Assembly: GCA_018816385.1 (NCBI GenBank) | Contig: JAHIVK010000023.1 | Coordinates: forward strand, 1-41,958 | Source of the DNA: Patescibacteria group bacterium | GTDB taxonomy: Bacteria > Patescibacteriota > Microgenomatia > UBA1400 > PJMF01 | Reading direction: 5' to 3' | DNA: 41,958 nt | Shown: positions 40,085 to 41,958 of the stretch, piece after piece | How the letters are laid out: every line of letters starts with the position of its first letter | Position numbering within the stretch: position 1 is the first letter of the stretch | The notes under the pieces: generated by a model | What the model was told of the DNA's origin: nothing | Database searches by the model: none | What the model saw: only the letters and a program-made list of their open reading frames with translations | Program-made: the position numbers and the translations under genes

Positions 40085-40312
40085 GAATAGACTTCTTGCG
40101 GTGAGAAACAGGTTAATTATGGATAGATTAGACTGCCTGCAAAATAAGAAACAGCACTAATTGTCATTCTCTCCCGATTTTATCGGGGGGGGAATCCAGT
40201 CCCCATCGTCATTCTCCCCGCCCAGGCGGGGGGAATCCACTGGATCCCCGCTAACGCGAGGATGACGAAAGGGGCCACAAGAATGACCAGCAGGCGCGAG
40301 GATGATACGCGT
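40085..40312. repeat. Dispersed-repeat copies plus GTCATTC palindrome cluster
   Basis: Two heads AATAGACTTCTTGCGGTGAG and TAGACTGCCTGCAAAATAAG with AGAAAC tails are followed (40158-40300) by GTCATTCTCTCCCG..CGGGG, GTCATTCTCCCCGCC..GGCGGGG, GGATCCCCGC and GCGAGGATGACG. This fills most of the 284-bp gap before the hydrolase gene. The expected promoter TATACT of that gene lies just after (near 40330). Confidence 0.8.
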
Positions 40313-40358
40313 GTGTTAAGATCTTACTATACTGTTTTACATGTAGCTCAAGTTAATC

Positions 40359-41612
40359 ATGAAACGATTTGTTATTACCTGCCTTGTAGTCTTTAACCCC
40401 TGGTTAATCATGCCCGTTCCATCCGTCAATGCAGGTTGTGAAGATCAAGCTTGCCCTGAGGCTAAACCAGAAGACACGGACTTACATAACATATACCAAC
40501 AATGTCTGAACAATAAAAAAATCTGTTTGGAAGATCTTATTAGCCAAGCTCAAACTCAAAAAACTACCCTGACTAATACTATTAATATTCTGAGTGGTCA
40601 GATTGGTATTCAAAGAATTCAGATTTCTCAAACTCAGGCCGAAATTGCCAAATTGGAAAACGAGATAAATATTCTCTCTGGTCGAATTAAAACTCTCAAC
40701 TTCTCTTTAGACAAGCTGACCGATATGTTAATTAATCGAGTCGTTACCCAATACAAACGCCGATATATCAGTTCGCTATCGATTCTGGCTCAAAATAAGT
40801 CTGTAGGAGAGCTTTTTGCTCATCAAAGGTATATAGCTCAAGCTGGCCAACAAACCGCCCAAGTTATGGAGAAAGCCGAAGCTCAACGGATTGAGTTTGA
40901 TGCCCAAAAAGATCTCAGGCAGGAAAAACAGGTCCAAGTGGAAAACAAGCGCGCTCAACTTCAAAGAGAACAAAATCAGTTGAATGCCAAAAAACAAGAT
41001 CAGCAACGATTACTGGATTCAACTCAAAATGATGAAAAGAGATTTCAGGCTTTACTCAAAGAGGCTAATGAACAACTCGCCTCATTTAAACAATTTGTGA
41101 CTGTTCAAGGTGGAGCTGGTATTCTATCTGGACAAACTAGTTGTGATGACTGGGGTTGCTACTACAATCAACGTGACAGCCAATGGGGCAATAATGTTAT
41201 TGGCAATAGCCGGGATTCAATGGCTGAGTATGGTTGTTTAGTTACATCCATGGCCATGGTCTCAACCCATTTTGGCAAGTCACTCAATCCTGGCCAAATC
41301 GCGGGCAGTTCTGCGCCATTTTGGTATAACACGGCTTATATGTTGCAAGGTTCTTGGACTGTAAACGGAGTGACTATGAATCGAACCAGAATTGGTTATT
41401 CACTAGACACTTTAGATTCAATTCTTGCTACCGGTAATCCAGCCGTGATCGGTATCGGCCGTGGTCCAGCTCATTTCATTGTAATAACTGCCAAACGCGA
41501 TGGAGAGTACGTCATGCGAGATCCTTATACAGAAAACGGCAAAGATATTTCTTTTTCCAGCAAATACTCACTTTCATCAATCTCGGCAGTTGATCGGGTG
41601 ACTGTCCAATAA
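40359..41612 (+). CDS. Secreted coiled-coil wall hydrolase with C39-like peptidase domain
   Basis: 417 aa. A signal peptide (MKRFVITCLVV...VNA, cleavage near residue 25), a long coiled coil (about 60-235: LISQAQTQKTTLTNTINIL, LKEANEQLASF and so on) like PcsB, EnvC and other FtsEX partners, then a C-terminal domain DDWGCYYNQRDSQWG, YGCLVTSMAMVSTHFG (Cys nucleophile), PAHFIVITAK (His) and MRDPYTENG (Asp). That is the C39-like peptidase (PF13529) pattern rather than the CHAP or LytM domain of known partners. Its place right after ftsEX supports control by FtsX at division. Confidence 0.85.
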   Translation: MKRFVITCLVVFNPWLIMPVPSVNAGCEDQACPEAKPEDTDLHNIYQQCLNNKKICLEDLISQAQTQKTTLTNTINILSGQIGIQRIQISQTQAEIAKLENEINILSGRIKTLNFSLDKLTDMLINRVVTQYKRRYISSLSILAQNKSVGELFAHQRYIAQAGQQTAQVMEKAEAQRIEFDAQKDLRQEKQVQVENKRAQLQREQNQLNAKKQDQQRLLDSTQNDEKRFQALLKEANEQLASFKQFVTVQGGAGILSGQTSCDDWGCYYNQRDSQWGNNVIGNSRDSMAEYGCLVTSMAMVSTHFGKSLNPGQIAGSSAPFWYNTAYMLQGSWTVNGVTMNRTRIGYSLDTLDSILATGNPAVIGIGRGPAHFIVITAKRDGEYVMRDPYTENGKDISFSSKYSLSSISAVDRVTVQ

Positions 41613-41789
41613 TAAACTTATTAATTCAAATTTGCTGATACGTTCATTTCACAATCAACTCAAAAAGACGCGCCTTGTTAGGACGTTCGCTCCAACTCCA
41701 CAATATTTTTTTATATCTTAAACTTTTTAAGTCTTGATTTGCAGGCCATTCGCTCCAGAAAATATCTAATTGCAATTTTGTGAGCTCAT
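41613..41789 (+). other. Non-coding stretch after the hydrolase gene
   Basis: A/T-rich sequence with a short direct repeat (GTTCGCTCCA near 41685 and ATTCGCTCCA near 41748) in otherwise unrelated context. I see no gene, tRNA or clear terminator. Confidence 0.4.
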
Positions 41790-41829
41790 TCATAGACCTG
41801 CAGTGAAATAAGAAACGAGTTAATTATGA
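41790..41829 (+). repeat. Dispersed-repeat copy at the element boundary
   Basis: CATAGACCTGCAGTGAAATAAG then AAACGAGTTAATTATG matches the family closely and stops where the IS-like hairpin starts. Confidence 0.75.
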
Positions 41830-41885
41830 GTGAAGCTCGCCGGCCTAAAGGCCGGAGCTTCACAAAGAACCTGTGCTTAGTTTGT

Positions 41886-41894
41886 TGATATACT
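41886..41894 (+). promoter_or_regulatory. Extended -10 promoter TGATATACT of the transposase
   Basis: TG-A-TATACT ends 6 nt before the ATG at 41901, indicating a leaderless transcript. Confidence 0.55.
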
Positions 41895-41900
41895 TGGCTT

Positions 41901-41958
41901 ATGCAAGCCAGGTATAAAGTAGGCTCTCATACCAGACATCGTCTCCTCTACCATTTTA
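41901..41958 (+). CDS. IS200/IS605 TnpA-like transposase, N-terminal 19 codons
   Basis: MQARYKVGSHTRHRLLYHF runs off the right edge. The pattern (S-H-x-R-x-x-L-x-Y-H-F/V) matches the beginning of Y1 (HUH) transposases, where it normally continues with V-x-x-P/T-K-Y-R. No catalytic residue is in view, so the call depends on this short start and on the hairpin upstream. Confidence 0.5.
   Translation, partial: MQARYKVGSHTRHRLLYHF

Larger units (their letters stand above)
41830..41958 (+). mobile_element. Left end of an IS200/IS605-type element, cut by the window edge
   Basis: A 14-bp hairpin with a 2-nt bulge: GTGAAGCTC-GC-CGGCC (41830-41845), loop TAAA, then GGCCG-GAGCTTCAC (41850-41863). Bulged imperfect hairpins near the tip are the sites bound by TnpA in this family. 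The start of a TnpA-like ORF lies 37 nt further on. The element appears to start next to, or within, a dispersed-repeat copy. Confidence 0.55.

Overview
The window looks like the chromosome of a Candidate Phyla Radiation bacterium (Patescibacteria; Microgenomates-like is my best guess, not proven). Reasons: compact gene packing, a DUF4012 protein with the CPR-type ELRATGGFMGSY motif, a DUF5674 gene, a membrane-anchored MurF-like ligase, many genes that lack a Shine-Dalgarno and start 6-8 nt after a -10 box, and a conserved membrane protein just before ftsE that I associate with CPR genomes. RF2 (prfB) is present with SPF and GGQ motifs, and several genes end in TGA, so UGA is a stop here, unlike in Gracilibacteria or Absconditabacteria.

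Layout. 1-2530: a two-gene RloA/RloB (AbiL-type) abortive-infection pair on the minus strand, cut by the window edge. Its compact divergent promoter region also drives a strongly base-paired transcript carrying a 21-codon ORF, followed by a TrpR/YerC-like regulator. 2590-4235: palindromic repeat cluster and metG. 4358-16602: cell-envelope glycan block with a GT2, two GT39/PMT-type transferases, a WecA/TagO-like sugar-1-phosphate transferase, a decaprenyl-phosphate phosphoribosyltransferase-like UbiA protein, a DUF2298 protein and a GT-B-like protein, interrupted by two orphan minus-strand genes that share a promoter box. 16580-22070 (minus): UvrD-type helicase fused to a PD-(D/E)XK nuclease, a RelBE-type toxin-antitoxin pair, a DUF5674 pair directly downstream of tRNA-Pro(GGG), and small orphans. 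22231-26952: recA, rny with a long structured leader, secG, and an OppA-like binding protein. 26981-32136 (minus): an orphan and a probable peptidoglycan-precursor block (alpha/beta hydrolase, MurF-like, DegT aminotransferase, then FemX). 32236-36211: lipoprotein cyclophilin, DUF4012, prfB and a small orphan. 36268-37501: an EamA transporter with a collapsed alpha/beta-hydrolase remnant, between 25-bp perfect direct repeats. 37517-41612: division block with a membrane protein, ftsE, ftsX and a secreted coiled-coil hydrolase with a C39-like catalytic domain. 41830-end: left end of an IS200/IS605-type element.

Two interspersed repeat families lie between genes: an approximately 37-nt motif (ATAGACTTnTTGCGAAAT then AAGAAACGAGTTAATTATG), sometimes with inverted ends, and the GC-rich GTCATTCYCCGC-type palindromes. 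At 10029-10207 the second is nested between inverted arms of the first.

Most notable items: the structured leader of rny, whose outer helix competes with a hairpin that hides the ribosome-binding site; the base-paired RNA next to the defence pair; the repeated use of leaderless promoters; the hydrolase domain swap downstream of ftsEX; and the 15-bp repeat tract inside ftsE.
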